Below are positions 1-12,039 of a stretch of 64,000 nucleotides of DNA, piece by piece. Numbering within the stretch: position 1 is the first letter of the stretch; each line of letters opens with the position of its first letter. Source of the stretch: Pseudorasbora parva (taxonomy: Eukaryota; Chordata; Actinopteri; Cypriniformes; Gobionidae); assembly GCF_024679245.1 (NCBI RefSeq), contig NC_090184.1:11359233-11423232 (forward strand), in the 5' to 3' direction. Below the pieces are notes generated by a model. The model did not search any database. It saw nothing but the letters and a program-made list of their open reading frames with translations, and was not told where the DNA came from. The position numbers were made by a program, and so were the translations under genes.

Positions 1-205
1 TGTGCAAAAGAGACGGCCGTTCTGTCGTCTGTACCTGCTAATAATGGGCAACACAGGAACTTTGATGAGAAGAGCCAGGTATGCTTTTTGTGTGTTTTTT
101 TCTAGCATTTTCGAAACATGCTCGTCAGACCAAATATTGATGAGGCTCTTCCTCGTTGCTCTACGTTTGCCCTCTAACGTTAAAGTTACTCATTTTGGAT
201 AACGT
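1..205 (-). pseudogene. Possible Myb/SANT-like domain fragment, unassigned
   Basis: On the minus strand around 170-105 one frame reads INIWSDEHVSKMLEK. This resembles the first helix of the Myb/SANT-like DNA-binding domains found in Harbinger-derived and related fish proteins, which typically start with an acidic stretch followed by W-S-D-E. No complete domain, no start and no clear splice sites are visible, and the match covers only about 15 residues. It could be a transposon-derived remnant or chance. Confidence 0.22.
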
Positions 206-289
206 ACACCGATCTTTCCGCATCGTCAAATCAGCTGCATTATGCGTGGCATCTTGTGACATTATACGTCCGGTTTTTGGTCCGTTTAC

Positions 290-511
290 ATGTCTTTGGT
301 CCGTGTTGCGTTCATATATCAATCGAACCGCACCAGAGTTCGTTTGGAAGCGGACCGAGACCCATCTTTTTAGCGGTCTCGGTCCGCTTGTTTGGTGCGC
401 ACCAGAGTTCGGGTGGCAGCGTTCACATATGTTCAAATGAACCGCACTAACCGATCAACCGCACCAGGGTTCGTTTTAATCGAACCAAACATGACAAGTG
501 TGAACGCACCC
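290..511. mobile_element. MITE-like repeat with perfect hairpin
   Basis: This stretch is built of repeated pieces around 'accagagttcg' and 'gaaccgcacca' and contains a perfect 13-bp inverted repeat at 350-362 and 375-387 separated by a 12-nt loop. It ends near 'gtgaacgcaccctt', a motif common at the edges of non-autonomous fish DNA transposons. No coding capacity is seen. The exact boundaries and target duplication could not be established. Confidence 0.4.
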
Positions 512-1254
512 TTATTTGTAAATTAAATGAACTGCTTTCTATTGTTCATTTTCGTTAACTTCAAACGTAGGCTAAATTAAAGAGGTGTTTTTTCTATAGC
601 CTAGCTATTGTTTATTAATGCACGTTATAATTTGTAGCTACATTAAACACATTTATATTTATACATATATTTTCTTGTCATGTAATTTAAAATGTGTAAA
701 TGAAAATAAATTGGTCTATTAGCCTACGTAGGCTTTTTACAACTACAGCCTATTTATAGACCAATAAAATAACTTAAGTTTAACATTAGAAACAACAAAT
801 TTGTATTATCAGCCAAACCAGAAGAAAACACTTTTCAACACTTTCATTGCGCTGAGCGGGAGAAGCTGGAGCTGGACCGGGATGGGAAATAATGCACAAT
901 AGAGACTCTGGTAATTCCTGCGGGACATCATCTTCTGGGATGAGTGCATATTTCCACTGTCCGCAGCTCTGCGGGGCCGAATCGGTCGACGGCTGCATGG
1001 CATGCCATAAAAAAATGATGAGTTGAATAAAAATAAGTAGGCCTACTTAAAAAAAAAAAGAAAACTTGGACGTATATAGGCTAAATGTTTAAAATATATT
1101 GTAACAGTTACATTTAACATAAGAAATAAACTATTAACTAATATTTGCAATTTGACAATATTTAACCGGCTACAGATTTACATGCTTATGGTCTAGCCCA
1201 TCGTCGCAGGCTTTGAAGCATGTCAAAACTCAAAACCCAATAGAAAGCTCAAAA
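512..1254. other. No recognisable feature
   Basis: AT-rich sequence. A minus-strand open frame at 786-1003 (about 65 residues) matches no family I recognise and lacks supporting context, so it is not called as a gene. Confidence 0.4.
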
Positions 1255-1257
1255 AAA

Positions 1258-1307
1258 GTATATATATATAAATATATATATAGCTTCTTGCGTATGCTTG
1301 CACTCTG

Positions 1308-1388
<81 letters not shown>
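1258..1388. repeat. (TA)n microsatellite, two blocks
   Basis: An interrupted block at 1258-1282 is followed by a nearly pure (TA)n run at 1309-1388. The minus-strand open frame across it (Y-I repeats) is a composition artefact. Confidence 0.95.
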
Positions 1389-1390
<2 letters not shown>

Positions 1391-1680
1391 TAGTAGTATA
1401 TGCTCCATTTCTCTTTTTAAAATCTCCTCACGAACGTCCGCTGTCAGTTGTCAGAACCTGCTAGTCCATTAACGACGCTTGGTTCATTGTTGCCAAGTCT
1501 GGAATGGGGTTGCATTTAGGCTACTGTTGCTTTGGGGTGTTTGTAGCCTATAGTCCACAGGTTAAGTTGTCTTTACTTGAGCAATATTTCTACTGCCCGC
1601 GCCCCGCATTTTGGGATATTTTGGCCCATTCTGGCTGTGATTCCGATACTTTTGAATAACAATTGGAGGGGTTTTATTAT

Positions 1681-1800
1681 TCAGACCTGGCAACCCTGTC
1701 CCTCGGTTCGCCCTTCGTGCACTTCGTGCACTTTGAAGGCGTGGTCTGGTCTGGCCTTCGAAGTGCATGGCCTTGGAAGTGCGCACCCTTCACTTTGGGA
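1681..1800. repeat. Inverted-repeat rich segment (possible MITE core)
   Basis: An inverted repeat pairs 1728-1740 with 1754-1766 with a single mismatch. Further partial copies of the 'gcacttcg' motif lie on both sides. The arrangement suggests the centre of a small palindromic element, but no terminal repeats or target duplication were identified. Confidence 0.35.
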
Positions 1801-1805
1801 CACAG

Positions 1806-1957
1806 CTTCTGTGTGTGTGTGTGCGCGCGTGCCCATGTGCGCGTGCGCATAGGCGCACGTGCGTAATGCGCCAGTGCGCATGTGGGTGGTGCCCCAGTAC
1901 GCATGTGCGTGTATGCGTGCACATGTGCGCGCGCGTGCGTGCGTGCGTGCGTTAGTA
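1806..1957. repeat. Alternating purine-pyrimidine (GT)/(GC) tract
   Basis: About 150 bp of nearly continuous alternating purine-pyrimidine sequence, starting with (TG)n and passing into mixed CG/CA/TG steps that end in repeated 'gcgt'. Such sequence can adopt left-handed Z-DNA. Open frames across it on both strands are compositional. Confidence 0.85.
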
Positions 1958-1963
1958 GTGGGA

Positions 1964-2604
1964 AGTTCGGATCATTTTACTGACTCGGATCTTTGAGTCT
2001 CGTTCAGCAAAATGAACGAATCTTTTTTCGAGTCATTTCGAGTCATTTCGTTCATTTCACCAAAATGACATGTTGCCAACACATCTAGTACTTATGAAAA
2101 TGTTGATTACATTTTAAAACTACATACAAATAAACTATAGGGTACAGCAACCAAAGCCAAATTATAAGAAACTGAAATGTTTAATTAATTGATTAGTTGT
2201 TGGGTCAGGCTATTGCAGTTTCTCTGTTAGTTCACCTCACCTCCTGATCCAAAACATTCTTTCTCTTGCAACTTCATATTTATCACGTTTGTTTTCCGCC
2301 TCTCGTGTCTTCGAGCTCCTCGAGACGACTCGTCTGTGTCTGACTCTGATCAGATCTGGGCGCTGGGCCGCCCGGACCGTGCGTGACACAGGTCCGGAAA
2401 CAAAAATGATTAGTTCTTACGAGTCTTTCGGGTTTGAGTCTTTCGTTCTTCCTGTTAGTCCCATAGAGTCTATGCTTTCAATAACGGAAACAGAAAAGAT
2501 TAGTTCTTTTGATCGAGTCTCGGGTTTGAGTCGTTCGTTCTTTTGTCACGTGACTTGTCACCGTATAGAACACAAGTTCACAACCTTTTTAGTAAAAAGC
2601 ACGT
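1964..2604. mobile_element. Putative non-autonomous DNA transposon
   Basis: The segment starts with a block rich in 'gaacgaatc' and 'cgagtcattt' and ends with related inverse motifs ('gagtcgttcgttctttt'). Near the right side an imperfect duplication relates about 2407-2448 to 2499-2541, both containing 'gattagttctt' and 'gggtttgagtc'. There is no transposase. The layout suggests a hAT-type MITE, but the termini are not certain. Confidence 0.35.
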
Positions 2605-2722
2605 AGTTATTTTTTTTATTTTTTTATATTATTCTCAGTTAATATCAGACATATACAAATATGGGAAATATATTGACTATTCAAGTCTAACATCACAAAT
2701 TCAATTAGACTAATTTTGAATC

Positions 2723-2725
<3 letters not shown>

Positions 2726-2772
<47 letters not shown>
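2726..2772. repeat. (GT)n microsatellite
   Basis: A pure (GT)n run of about 23 copies. Confidence 0.95.
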
Positions 2773-2779
<7 letters not shown>

Positions 2780-3392
2780 GGGTCATATAGACCCCAGAGC
2801 ACAAATGAGGGTTAAAAGTATATTTAAGCATATATTTATTACCAATGTATACTTTTTTTTTAAATATATTAAAATGCAATTCAGTATATTTTTAATGCAC
2901 TTCAAATAAGCATGATGGAAATACAAATGTATTATTAGCATACTACCTGCATTTCAAGTATATTTTTAATACATTAAATACCACGCCTTTTCCACCTGGG
3001 AAGCCGTCCCCTTGCTTCAAATATGGCAGGACTATTACCGCTGCGACTAAAGATTGCTTTGTACATAATCTTCCTCATCAGTTCCATCTCCTCAGCATTA
3101 CAGATAGCCTAGAGCAGGGGTATTCAATAAAAATTCTAAGAGGTCTAGTTAGAAAACAATTCAGCAACCAAAGGTCCGCAATATCACAATTACTAACTTG
3201 TGTTATCATTCAGTGCCACAGCCTAGTAGTTGTATGAAAATATGTAAGTAGCCTAGTCAAGAGACGACCGTCAAATAAAACGAAAGTACAAATTTAATAA
3301 GATTTCAACAATATTTATTGTCTGTTTATTTATTGAGCTGTAGGGAAATAATAAGTACTCTAATAATAAATGATCAATTTAAATAAAATAAA

Positions 3393-3482
3393 GGCTGCAT
3401 TTAAAAATAAATTATAAATAAATAAAACACAACAGAGGGCTGCATTTAAAAATAAATTATAAATAAATAAAACACAACAGAG
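3393..3482. repeat. 45-bp tandem duplication
   Basis: Two adjacent near-identical 45-bp units (3393-3437 and 3438-3482), AT-rich, inside the hAT element downstream of its transposase. Confidence 0.9.
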
Positions 3483-4853
3483 AGCTTTTGAAAAATGTGC
3501 TTTATTTTAGAAAAACGAAATAAAAAGTATAGCTTGAGTTTCCCTTTTTCTTTTTAGTTAATTCCCTTTTACATCTAAAGTTTAAACACATTTTAAAATA
3601 AACAATCTTAACATATTAACAATTGAACACCCCCTTTTCTCTTTCTTTCCCTTTTATATCCAACTTCCACACTTTCTCTTGCTTAGTGAGAAAAGTGAGC
3701 CCTTGCTTGTCCTGCCAGGATTTTAAATCTGGCCTGGAATGGTGTCAGGGCCATTCTCAAACACATGTGTAGGTGCTCATTGGTGAGCCTGGATCGATAT
3801 TTGCTTTTAATAATGTCCATTGTGGAGAAAGCTGCCTCACAATTGTATGTGGTAAAACATGGTAGAAATGTACAAGGCTACTTTCCTGAGACCTGGGAAA
3901 GCGGTCTCTGAGACCATTTGAGGCCAGAAAGTGGCAGGATCAGTTTTTCCAAAATGCTCTTTCAAGGCCACATCTGCTTGGAGATCGACCAGTTGCATCT
4001 GGAGAGGCCCAGTATTTTCCCACTTGAAGAGCAGTTTGACTTCCTTTGAGAACTCCCTGACATCTGTGATGAGGAATGGGTTCTGAATTAACAGGATGAG
4101 CTGCTGTCCAAGGCTGAAGCTGTCAAAACGCTTGCTGAAGTTTACAATCAGCTTGTCAACAAAGTCAACAAAAGTAGACACATCTCTGTCACCTTGAACC
4201 TGTTCCTTCACAGTTGGAAAGTGTGCACAGTCTGCCAGCAGGTCTTCCCTAAACAACACAAGTTTCCTCTGAAAGGAGCAGGCAGCTGTCATCAGATCAA
4301 AAACTGAATTGTCCTTGCCCGTAGCTTTAAATTCAGTTAATTCAGGTGTGAAGTGATATCAACCAAAAAAGCTACAATATCCATCTTCTTGTCATCCTCC
4401 AAAAAGAGAGAAAATGTTGTTGCCTTCTGGCTCTTCAGCTGTGCCAAGAAAGCTGCAATTTCCCCTCGGATGGACCAAAAGCGCTCCAACACCCTACCTT
4501 TGCTGAGCCACCTTACATTGTTGTGTAGCAGAAGGTCATCTGCATTTGCATAAACTTCTCTGAGGAATTCCCTGAGCATGTGATGCTGATGGGAAGAGGA
4601 AGCTCTGAGAAAGTGTAACATTCTCATCATTGTGTTCATCACCTTAGTATACTCGTCTGACAGGGTGGAGCACAGGACTGACTGATGAATTATGCAATGG
4701 TAAGAGATGAGTTGTGGATTGTCATCTTTCATGCTTGCCAAAGCTCCTTTCTCTCTCTCTCCCTACCATGGCAGGGGCTCTATCTGTGGTTATTGAAACC
4801 ACTTGCTTCAGCTCTATTTCCCTCTTCTTTAACATCTCCTTTATGACCAGGTA

Positions 4854-5067
4854 CAGTATTGTTCAAAATAATAGCAGTACAATGTGACTAACCAGAATAA
4901 TCAAGGTTTTTAGTATATTTTTTATTGCTACGTGGCAAACAAGTTACCAGTAGGTTCAGTAGATTGTCAGAAAACAAACAAGACCCAGCATTCATGATAT
5001 GCACGCTCTTAAGGCTGTGCAATTGGGCAATTAGTTGAAAGGGGTGTGTTCAAAAAAATAGCAGTGT
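4854..5067. repeat. Left terminal inverted repeat of Tc1 DD34E
   Basis: It pairs with 6261-6483. An outer direct-repeat motif starts at 4862 and a similar inner one near 5049, both reading 'ttcaaaa..aatagcagt', as expected for IR/DR transposase-binding sites. Confidence 0.9.
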
Positions 5068-5150
5068 CTACCTTTGACTGTACAAACTCAAAACTATTTT
5101 GTACAAACATTTTTTTTTTCTGGGATTTAGCAATCCTGTGAATCACTAAA

Positions 5151-6146
5151 CTAATATTTAGTTGTATGACCACAGTTTTTTAAAAATGCTTGACATCTGT
5201 GTGGCATGGAGTCAACCAACTTGTGGCACCTCTCAGCTGTTATTCCACTCCATGATTCTTTAACAACATTCCACAATTCATTCACATTTCTTGGTTTTGC
5301 TTCAGAAACAGCATTTTTGATATCACCCCACAAGTTCTCAATTGGATTAAGGTCTGGAGATTGGGCTGGCCACTCCATAACATTAATTTTGTTGGTTTGG
5401 AACCAAGACTTTGCCCGTTTACTAGTGTGTTTTGGGTCATTGTCTTGTTGAAACAACCATTTCAAGGGCATGTCCTCTTCAGCATAGGGCAACATGACCT
5501 CTTCAAGTATTTTAACATATGCAAACTGATCCATGATCCCTGGTATGTGATAAATAGGCCCAACACCATAGTAGGAGAAACATGCCCATATCATGATGCT
5601 TGCACCTCCATGCTTCACTGTCTTCACTGTGTACTGTGGCTTGAATTCAGAGTTTGGGGGTCGTCTCACAAACTGCCTGTGGCCCTTGGACCCAAAAAGA
5701 ACAATTTTACTCTCATCAGTCCACAAAATGTTCCTCCATTTCTCTTTAGGCCAGTTGATGTGCTCTTTGGCAAATTGTAACCTCTTCTGCACATGCCTTT
5801 TTTTTAACAGAGGGACTTTGCGGGGGATTCTTGAAAATAGATTAGCTTCACACAGACGTCTTCTAACTGTCACAGTACTTACAGGTAACTCCAGACTGTC
5901 TTTGATCATCCTGGAGGTGATCATTGGCTGAGCCTTTGCCATTCTGGTTATTCTTCTATCCATTTTGATGGTTGTCTTCCGTTTTCTTCCACGTCTCTCT
6001 GGTTTTGCTCTCCATTTTAAGGCATTTGAGATCATTTTAGCTGAACAGCCTATCATTTTTTGCACCTCTTTATAGGTTTTCCCCTCTCTAATCAACTTTT
6101 TAATCAAAGTACGCTGTTCTTCTGAACAATGTCTTGAACGACCCAT
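5151..6146 (-). CDS. Tc1/mariner transposase, DD34E, 331 aa
   Basis: This is the cut-and-paste transposase that binds the terminal repeats and inserts at TA. The N-terminal 110 residues form paired-like helix-turn-helix modules ([20 protein letters not shown] region) followed by a basic GRKRKTT stretch that fits the GRPR-like/nuclear localisation segment. The catalytic triad is visible as D in [11 protein letters not shown] in QQDNDPKHT, and E in NPIENLW, with 34 residues between the last two, which is the Tc1 spacing. The length of 331 aa is normal for the family and there are no internal stops. The start is the first ATG, in a [12 protein letters not shown] context shared with the second copy at 57.7 kb. 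It may be active; that is inferred only from intactness. Confidence 0.95.
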   Translation of the reverse strand: MGRSRHCSEEQRTLIKKLIREGKTYKEVQKMIGCSAKMISNALKWRAKPERRGRKRKTTIKMDRRITRMAKAQPMITSRMIKDSLELPVSTVTVRRRLCEANLFSRIPRKVPLLKKRHVQKRLQFAKEHINWPKEKWRNILWTDESKIVLFGSKGHRQFVRRPPNSEFKPQYTVKTVKHGGASIMIWACFSYYGVGPIYHIPGIMDQFAYVKILEEVMLPYAEEDMPLKWLFQQDNDPKHTSKRAKSWFQTNKINVMEWPAQSPDLNPIENLWGDIKNAVSEAKPRNVNELWNVVKESWSGITAERCHKLVDSMPHRCQAFLKNCGHTTKY

Positions 6147-6260
6147 TTTCCTCAGCTTTCAAATGCATGTTCAACAAGTGTTGGCTTCATCCTTAAATAG
6201 AGGCCACCTGATTCACACCCGTTTCTTCACAAAATTGATGACCTCAGTGATTGAATGCCA

Positions 6261-6483
6261 CACTGCTATTTTTTTGAAAACACCCCTTTCAAATAATTCA
6301 ACTAATTGCCCAATTGCACAGCCTTAAGAGCGTGCATATCATGAATGCTGGGTCTCATTTGTTTTCTGAGAATCTACTGAACCTACTGGTAACTTTTTTG
6401 CCACGTAGCAATAAAAAAATATACGAAAAACCTTGATTATTCTGGTTAGTCACATTGTACTGCTATTATTTTGAACAATACTG
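6261..6483. repeat. Right terminal inverted repeat of Tc1 DD34E
   Basis: Inverted counterpart of 4854-5067 with a few substitutions and a short 'attatttgaa' duplication-like difference near the inner end. Confidence 0.9.
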
Positions 6484-7190
6484 TAGATGTTCTCTCCTCT
6501 AGTGGTCTGAAGGGCTGTGACACCTAACAGGTCTTCACAGAACTCTTCCTTGTCCTTGTTGAAGAACCTCACAAAAACTAACAGCTGAGCATGGTCAGAC
6601 ACATCAGTGGATTCATCTACAGCTAGATGAATCCAGCTGTATCCATGCATGGTGCACTATGCATGGTGCCTTGTGAATTGCACATCATGGGTTAATATTT
6701 CTGTTTTTCTTGGCTGATGATGCTGACATAGGTATTTGCTTGATTTTTACACACGTCTTCTTTTTGTTTTTCCTCAAATAAGGTTTAAGCTACCGCACTC
6801 ATGCACTCCTTGACAACCCCTCAATCAGTAAATGTTTTTTTATGCTTGCCCAAAATCCAAGCAACTTTAAGGGAACATTCGTTAGCACGTTGTTGGGCAG
6901 TGAATGAATGTGTTAGGATTCTGCTGGATCAATCATATTGGGCTTTTAGATTGTTTATTTTCTGTGCCCTCAGTGAGGATTTAAGTGGGTATGTTTGGTC
7001 AAAAGATTTGTGCTTTGTCTCATAGTGGCGCTTCACATTGCTGCTGAACATATGAGACATACCGGTTTGGAACTGCCCGTGGGAAGAATGAACATGTAAG
7101 AATCTGTCCATTCTTGACTAAAAGCTTTGTTTTCGCTGTCCACTTTTCTTTTTTTAGATCACATGTGAAACGTTGTCTCTCTTTTGTCTC

Positions 7191-7323
<133 letters not shown>

Positions 7324-7573
7324 TCTCGCTGTCTGACTCAAGTAGCATCACGTGACATGATTTACAACACATGCTATTGGTCTGTGAGTTTTCTGGGCCA
7401 CGCTAAACCAGTACCGTAGATGCTAGAAAAGCTGCGTGGATTAAAATAGAAACGCTCCATCAAAAGTAAATCATTTTCAATAATTTATGGGTTATTGGTC
7501 CGGGTCAGGACAGAACGGCGGCTGGGTCTGGATCCGGACTGCGGTCCGCCTATTAGTGACCTCTGGCCTAGAG

Positions 7574-9250
7574 GAACTCAATGTTAAAACACAAACTATT
7601 GACTCTATCTTTACCAGCACTTTAGACATAGTTGCTCCTAGGCACTTAAAGAAGATTAAAGAAAATAATCCAACCCTGTGGTACAACGAGCACACTTGGG
7701 CCCTTAAAACAGCAGCCATTTTTTTTTAATTTGTGGAAAGAGAGCATGATTGCATACAGAAAGGCCATAAAAACTGCTAGATCTGCTTATTTCTCAACTC
7801 TTTTTGAAGAAAACAAACACAACCCTGGGTATTTCTTCAATACAGGGGCTAAATTAACAAAAAATATAGCTTCAACTTCTGATGTTTGTAAAGAGCACAG
7901 CAGTAATGACTTTATGAACTTTTTTACTAGTAAGATTGATAATATTAGGAATAAAATTATAACCATGCAGCCGTCTACAGTATTACTTCAGACAGAGCAC
8001 TGTAGTGTCACTGAGGAAAAATTACACTCATTCACTGCTATAGGAGGAGAAGAATTGGGTAAACTTCAAAATCAACAACATTTATGCTTGACCCTGTACC
8101 AACTAGGCTATTAAAAGAGATGCTTACAGAGGTCATAGATCCTCTGCTTAATATCATTAATTCATCCTTGACATTAGGATATGTACCGAATTTTTTTAAA
8201 GTTGGCTATAATTAAAGGTTTATTCACCCAAAAAATGACATTTATGTCATTAATGACATTAATGGCATTAGTGGAATTGCATTGGCATGGTTTAAATCAT
8301 ACTTTAATGATGTCTCACCGATTACAAGTATGGAGTATTGGCTCAGTGTTAGGACTGTTGCTTTTCACCCCGTATATGCTACCACTGGGAGATATCATTA
8401 GGAAGCATGCCATTGGTTTTCATTGTTATGCTGACGATACTCAGCTCATTATTCTTCATGTTCTAACGAAATTTACCAATTCACAAGATTAACGGAATGC
8501 ATAGCTGATATTAAAAATTAGATGAATAGTAATTTCCTGCAACTTATTTCAGATAAAACTGAATTTTTAATTACTGGACAGAAAAGCTCCATTAGAAGTA
8601 ACCTAGAATACTGTCTTAACACTTGATGACTGCTCTGTCAAGCCCTCGTCATCAGTTAGGAACCTAGGTGTGCTCTGATACCAATCTTTCATTTGAAAGC
8701 CATGTTTCTAGCATCTGTAAAACTGCATTCTACCATCTTAAAAATATATCTAAATTACGGCATATGCTTTCAATCCAAAATGCTGAACAGTTAGTACATG
8801 CGTTCATGAGCTCAAGGCTAGATTATTGTAATGCTCTACTGGGTGGTTGCCCTGCTCGCTTAATAAACAAACTCCAACTGGTCCAAAGCAGCAGCTTGAG
8901 TTCTTACTAGAACCAGGAAGTATGATCATATTAGCCCACTTCTGTCAACACAGCACTGGCTCCCTATTAAACATTTTAAAATGTATGCTTACAAAGCACT
9001 AAATGGTTTAGCTCCCCATTACTTGAGCAAGCTCTTAACACAATATACTCCATCACATCTTTTGTGGTCTCAAAACTCTGGCCAGTTGATAATACCTAGA
9101 ATATCTACATCAACTGCAGGCATGTCGATCCTTTTCCAATTTAGCACCTAAACTCTGGAAAAGTCTTCCCAGCATTGTTCGGGAAGCAGACACACTCTGT
9201 CAGTTTAAAGCTAGACTAAAAAAAACATATATTTACTATGGCATACACAT
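7574..9250 (+). pseudogene. L2 ORF2 (reverse transcriptase) remnant
   Basis: Fragments in several frames correspond to the ORF2 of the L2 copy at 35.7-38.1 kb: IDSIFTSTLDIVAP near 7600, DFMNFFTSKIDN near 7910, CYADDTQL near 8440, LSFESHVSSICKTAFYHLKN near 8690, and SSRLDYCNALLGGCPA near 8810. Compared with that copy there are deletions of RT motifs between about 8200 and 8290 and many frameshifts. The catalytic YADD is still readable here, whereas it is mutated in the other copy. Confidence 0.88.
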
Positions 9251-10152
9251 AGAACATTTTTAACTTACATTATTCAAATCAATTGACTGTTTGTTAGGCT
9301 GCTTTAATTAGATCAGCCAGATCGTCCCATAACACCTGGTGTACTCGTTACATCATAAAAAGAGTGGCTACGCTAATGTTAGTCTCTCTGTTCATCCATA
9401 GGTTAACTGCAGTCGGCCGGATTCAGGCCATGTCGGGATCAGATATTGGACCTGTGCCCAGACATGACCACCTCATCCTGGAGTGTCTACTGAGACCGTG
9501 TCAATTGGTGTCTCCTTTGAATTTCCCTCACCAGCACGTCATCCTCAATAAACCCGTTTCGGGCGCGACAACTCCAATCTTTCAAATATTCATATTCTTG
9601 TGTAAACGACGCACCATCCTCAATAAACCCATCTCTTGCGCAATACCCAGAAATTTATAATATTCCGATCTAATATGATTTCTGACCTGTAAAGTTGGCA
9701 GAATAATAATCATACACTGTTTGTTAATAGGAGGAGGAGAGGAGAGGAGAACTGGCACCCGACTGAGCCTGGTTTCCCCCAAGGTTTATTTTTTTCCATC
9801 ATGCCCTGGTGGAGTTTTGGTTCCTTGCCACTGTCGCCTTTGGTTTGGCTTGCTCAGTTGAGGACACTAAAATTATAATCTAAGTTGTTTAACTAAATAT
9901 ACAAATAAAATGTATTATTTAGTTATTCAGTATTTGGTCTTATTTAATTCTATAAACTTTAATACTGATCTGCCAACAGTGTCGCTATATGAAACAATTA
10001 AAATAAGCTGATAACATCACTGTTTTCTCCAGAACGACTGTACAGCCAAATAAAATTTTGTTGGAATATTGTGCTGTTTAACACTATGAAGCTGCTTTGA
10101 AACAATCGTCGTTGTAAAATTGCTATATAAATAAAGTTGATTGATTGATTGA
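9251..10152 (+). other. 3' UTR of the L2 copy
   Basis: Non-coding sequence colinear with 38050-38935. It ends in 'ctatataaataaagttgattgattgattg', the tail shared by both L2 copies. No gene is seen. Confidence 0.8.
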
Positions 10153-11142
10153 AATTTTATATTTTAATAGCATTTGATTACAGCAATGACAGAAAATGCA
10201 TACTTTTATGCTGGACAGATCATGGCAATGTCAATTGCCCCTGGGGGACAGAGTCTATGTTTCCTGTCTGAACTCCTATATTAGTGTCTTCAAAAGGGCC
10301 CAGACAACGTAAAGGTCAAAACTGAATATATTACTGATGAAGAAACAATGTCACAGGTGCAGTTGGTAGGCATATTTTCCTTTAATTGTGTTGTATTTAA
10401 ATACAAATTATTTGTTTTGTATGCATTCATTAACATTCAAACTAAACAGTAAAGAAAAAAGTTGTGTTTCTTTCTGTTATTTTAATATTTTTAGATCTTA
10501 CAGGCTGAGACTGAATCACAGCTATAAGATGCAGTTGCACAGGCAGCCAGCTTGATCAGTCTTGTTGGTCCCAATGTTCGCATAACACTGGGAAACAAAC
10601 TAGAGACTGCTTTAGACCTGACTCACTGGTATGTCCACCAGTGGACCGTACACCTTTTGAAAGGTATGTGTATATATACAGTTGTACATTAAAGATAATT
10701 TTGTGGTGGTAAAATAGCAGAAATACAGGGGTTCAAAATGAAAGCATAAAACAAAGTTTACTGTTGAGTTGCTAATTTATTTTAATCTAGATTTTATTAT
10801 GGGAACTCATTTGATTAAACAGGAAAACACTCTAGTTTGTACCACAGCTTTTAAATCACATGCATGAACTACACTTGTTTCCTTTTTATTAGGTTCAGAG
10901 ATAGCTTAAAGTCTCTGGGTGTCCTAGATGCTGTCCAAAGATACTCTCTTCAGTTGAAGAGGATTTTTGTAGAGGCTTAAAAGCCTTAACAGCAAATGAT
11001 GTGGAGAATCTCTTCCAAATCAATTATTCCGAAAGAGGGAGTAATCCATTTCAGCATGAGTGCCGGACCCTGGATTCCTGGCAAGACTATCTTCTGGAGG
11101 CTGAATGTTATTTTGACAAATCACACAGTATTTATATAAATC

Positions 11143-11256
11143 CTCTTGTCCAGTCCTGGAGGGCCTGTGTCCTGTAGAACTTAGTTCCAGGTTTGAACTA
11201 AACTCTGCAGGAGATTGGCCCACCAGGACTGGATTTGAGGAACCCTGATTTAAAGC
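11143..11256. repeat. Short palindromic MITE fragment
   Basis: The left arm 'gtccagtcctggagggcc' pairs imperfectly with the right arm 'ggcccaccaggactggat'. The centre repeats 'gaactaaactctgcagg' in both senses. This is a widespread fish dispersed repeat type. It follows directly after exon C of the HECT remnant. Confidence 0.6.
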
Positions 11257-11609
11257 AAATGCACATCCAACACCACATGTTGTTGTTGTTGTTGTTATGC
11301 TGACTGTGCTTAAATTATAGCTGTATATGCTTGTAGCAGACTTTGAAAAAGATTAGGCTGGAACTGTTTTTGCTGCTAAACGGCCCACTATACTCACCAG
11401 ACTGTGCATAGCTTTGTCTGTAACATTATGGGGACACGACATTCCCGTAAACATTGACCTTCAGACCAATGTTTGGGTACTAGTTTGACTTGCATCAATC
11501 CAGTGGTATGATACAGAATTACTCTACCAAGATACCAAAAACTACCATCATCATTTAACATAGTCATCATTTAATTGTGTTACTCTCTTTGTGTGTAATG
11601 ACTCATCAC
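11257..11609. other. Non-coding, short (TTG)n
   Basis: Contains a (TTG)n run at about 11278-11296. Nothing else is recognised; it is presumably intronic sequence of the HECT remnant. Confidence 0.4.
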
Positions 11610-12039
11610 TCGAAGTGGGATCCATATGCGAGCTTTAATTCAAATGTTGCGGTACAGGCAATGGACAGGCACCAGTAAACACAGAACACAGAAGCAAATG
11701 TGGTCAATTGGCAGGCAAGAAGTCTGGGAAGGCAGAAAACAGTCACAGGTCCAAAACCAAACAGAAAGTCAAAAACAGGCAGGCAGCAAAAGATCACAGG
11801 AGAAGTTCACATCAAGGTCTCAATACGCAGGCAACACGAGAGAATCACTCATAGATGTTCACTTTAGCAAAACAAAACTTCAAAGTGGAGAACAGGAGAG
11901 AGCCAGCTTAAATAGACCAGAAGATGGGCTACACATCAGTGTCAGTAGCAGGGCTGATGGGAATTGTAGTGCAGGAAACAGAAGGTCAATACTCAGGCGA
12001 GGGAGCCCTCTGGTGGTTAGAGGAGGGGACCTTGTGACA
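11610..12039 (-). mobile_element. Probable solo LTR of a Gypsy-type element
   Basis: Read on the minus strand it starts TGTCACAAGG, has a TATA-like 'ctatttaagctgg' near the middle and an 'attaaagctcgc' poly(A)-like signal near its end, the order expected in an LTR. It interrupts the last intron of the HECT remnant. Flanking bases are similar ('tacat' and 'tacac' on the minus strand) but not identical, so the target duplication is not proven. Frames across it on both strands are not genes. Confidence 0.45.

Larger units (their letters stand above)
4854..6483 (-). mobile_element. Tc1-like DD34E transposon, apparently intact
   Basis: A 1630-bp element sits between TA dinucleotides at 4852-4853 and 6484-6485, both ends reading CAGTATTGTTCAAAATAATA inward. 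The terminal inverted repeats are long (about 214-223 bp). Each holds an outer and an inner copy of a 'ttcaaaataatagcagt'-like motif, the IR/DR layout. A single uninterrupted transposase gene lies between them. It disrupts a hAT transposase frame, so it is younger than that element. Confidence 0.95.
3837..7111 (-). pseudogene. hAT transposase (GTF2IRD2/ZBED-like), broken
   Basis: Minus-strand blocks in order are a BED-finger C-terminal half with the SNVKRHYETKH motif (7111-6929), a core block with HLAVDESTDVSDHAQL (6650-6486), then after a Tc1 insertion LVIKEMLKKREIELKQVVS and CIIHQSVLC (4852-4340), and a C-terminal block (4292-3837). These are typical of hAT transposases domesticated as GTF2IRD2/ZBED-like proteins; the acidic residues in DEST and in the TTDRAPAM block belong to the catalytic core. 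Breaks are the Tc1 insertion splitting the IY-LVI junction at 6485/4852, a one-base frameshift near 4752, a TAA stop at 4339-4337, and a further frameshift near 4317. It is not functional. Confidence 0.85.

Noticed and set aside
5206..5931. Plus-strand frames opposite the Tc1 transposase, and their counterparts at 57883-58606
   Set aside because: Antisense shadows of the DD34E gene; they recur only because the element is duplicated.
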